Source: Tissierellia bacterium | GTDB taxonomy: Bacteria; Bacillota; Clostridia; Tissierellales; Sedimentibacteraceae | DNA length: 6,119 bases | Direction of reading: 5' to 3' | NCBI GenBank assembly: GCA_028700795.1 | Contig: JAQVRY010000089.1 | Span: 1 to 6,119 of the forward strand | Part shown: positions 5,294 to 6,119 of the stretch, piece after piece | Position numbering within the stretch: position 1 is the stretch's first letter | Layout of the letters: the number at the start of each line of letters is the position of its first letter | Translations under genes and position numbers: made by a program | Notes under the pieces: generated by a model | The model's input: the letters and a program-made list of their open reading frames with translations, nothing else | Database searches by the model: none | What the model was told of the DNA's origin: nothing

Positions 5294-6103
5294 ATGGTTA
5301 TAGTAAAAGCAGTTGCAGTCACTGGCGGCCTTGGTGCCATATGCGGACTATTATTGGCAGTCGCAGCTAAACTGTTTCATATAGATGTTGATCAGAAAAT
5401 TATTGATGTAAGAAATGTTTTACCGGGAGCTAATTGCGGTGCTTGCGGATATGCAGGCTGTGATGCTATGGCTGAAGCAATAGCAAGCGGCAATGCCCCT
5501 GTAAACGGGTGTCCGGTAGCGAATGCTCAGGCTCATGCAAAAATAGCAGACATTATGGGTACTACAACTGAAGAAGGAGAAAAAAACGTAGCTCATGTTT
5601 TATGTCAAGGATGTGACAGCTTGGCAAAAAAGAAATATGAATATCGTGGAGTAAAAGACTGTAAGGCAGCAGCAGCTGTCCAAGGCGGAAATAAGTCTTG
5701 TGACAAAGGATGTCTGGGATTTGGAAATTGTGTTGATGTATGCGATTTTGATGCTATTGAGATAATTGACGGAATAGCAGTAATAGACAAAGAAAAATGC
5801 ACTGCTTGCGGCAAATGTATAGAAGAATGTCCAAAAGCAGTAATAGAATTCGTTCCTTACAAGAATAGTGTTATTGTAGGATGCAACAACAGAGATTTCG
5901 GCAAAGCAGTCAAAGATGTTTGTAAGATTGGTTGTATAGCATGTAAAATTTGTGAAAAGAACTGTCCTTTTGATGCAATACATGTTACAAACAATTTAGC
6001 TAAGGTCGACTATGACAAATGTACTCATTGTATGATTTGTGTAGAAAAATGCCCTACAAAGGTAATAGAAGGAGACTTAACTATAAAAAAACAGGCTATG
6101 TAG
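5294..6103 (+). CDS. rnfB: Rnf complex subunit B (multi-[4Fe-4S] electron-entry subunit)
   Basis: RnfB is the likely acceptor of electrons from reduced ferredoxin and relays them towards the membrane subunits. Its 269 residues start with one membrane anchor (about 6-25). A Fe-S domain follows, LPGANCGACGYAGC with C48, C51, C56 and the later C73. A middle region has C104, C107 and C123. Two ferredoxin-like pairs then follow: C136/C140/C146/C150 with C169/C172/C175/C179, and C210/C214/C217/C220/C224 with C243/C246/C249/C253. C197 stands alone between them. That is 25 cysteines besides C17, enough for about six [4Fe-4S] clusters by inference. The usual CPFDAI reads CDFDAI at 150-155. The protein stops soon after the last ferredoxin motif. 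AGGAGG (5282-5287) overlaps the rnfA stop. The last gene of the operon is complete. Confidence 0.95.
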   Translation: MVIVKAVAVTGGLGAICGLLLAVAAKLFHIDVDQKIIDVRNVLPGANCGACGYAGCDAMAEAIASGNAPVNGCPVANAQAHAKIADIMGTTTEEGEKNVAHVLCQGCDSLAKKKYEYRGVKDCKAAAAVQGGNKSCDKGCLGFGNCVDVCDFDAIEIIDGIAVIDKEKCTACGKCIEECPKAVIEFVPYKNSVIVGCNNRDFGKAVKDVCKIGCIACKICEKNCPFDAIHVTNNLAKVDYDKCTHCMICVEKCPTKVIEGDLTIKKQAM

Positions 6104-6119
6104 TATGACCTAACCCCAT

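Larger units (their letters stand above)
1235..6103 (+). other. rnfCDGEAB operon (Rnf ferredoxin:NAD+ oxidoreductase)
   Basis: Six genes in the order C-D-G-E-A-B are co-directional, with spacings of 12, -11, 9, 10 and 10 bases and no room for internal promoters or terminators between them. The order is the one known from Acetobacterium and other Clostridia. All six core subunits are full length with their cofactor motifs, so a complete respiratory complex is encoded. Likely control is from the promoter region at 1092-1192. The 3' limit of the transcript is not visible because the window ends 16 bases after rnfB. Confidence 0.93.

Noticed and set aside
5600..5983. Two overlapping open frames on the - strand inside rnfB
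   Set aside because: Both are antisense to the cysteine-rich ferredoxin domains; the Phe/Tyr/Ser-rich products look like complements of Cys/Lys/Glu codons.
6104..6119. Possible terminator or further repeat after rnfB
   Set aside because: Only 16 bases remain; CCTAACCCCAT only loosely recalls the TGTCCCCAT repeat and no hairpin can be judged.

Overview
The window holds a complete rnfCDGEAB operon, preceded on the same strand by two small genes: the 3' part of a PHP-domain phosphoesterase gene and a stand-alone GHKL-type ATP-binding protein. The low GC content, strong AGGAGG ribosome binding sites, C-D-G-E-A-B gene order and protein sequences point to an anaerobic low-GC Gram-positive bacterium of the class Clostridia. 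I cannot name the genus from the sequence. All genes are on the + strand and no gene-free stretch exceeds 160 bases.

Layout. Bases 1-429 are the C-terminal part of the PHP protein; its 5' end lies outside the window. Bases 420-515 carry three copies of an 18-base unit ending in TGTCCCC, in +, -, + orientation. They form a large inverted repeat that resembles REP/MITE-type repeats. Bases 528-1079 encode the ATPase-fold protein. Bases 1080-1234 are an AT-rich control region with two candidate sigma-A-type promoters and a perfect 10-bp inverted repeat, which overlaps the -10 box of the downstream promoter and is followed by a T run. Bases 1235-6103 are rnfC, rnfD, rnfG, rnfE, rnfA and rnfB, packed with gaps of 9-12 bases or an 11-base overlap. 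Only 16 bases follow rnfB, so no terminator is visible.

How the genes work together. Rnf is a membrane ferredoxin:NAD+ oxidoreductase that couples electron flow from reduced ferredoxin to NAD+ with export of Na+ or H+. RnfB carries a large set of Fe-S clusters and is the likely ferredoxin entry point. RnfA and RnfE supply the cysteines for the intramembrane Fe-S centre. RnfD and RnfG carry covalently bound FMN. RnfC binds FMN and NAD(H). Every expected cofactor motif is present, so the complex looks functional. Which ion it pumps cannot be read from the sequence. The PHP and ATPase genes are, from general knowledge, frequent neighbours of clostridial redox gene clusters, but their function is not established.

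I see no convincing new multi-gene system. The points most worth checking are the TGTCCCC repeat element, the dyad over the rnf -10 box, and the unexplained PHP/ATPase pair.
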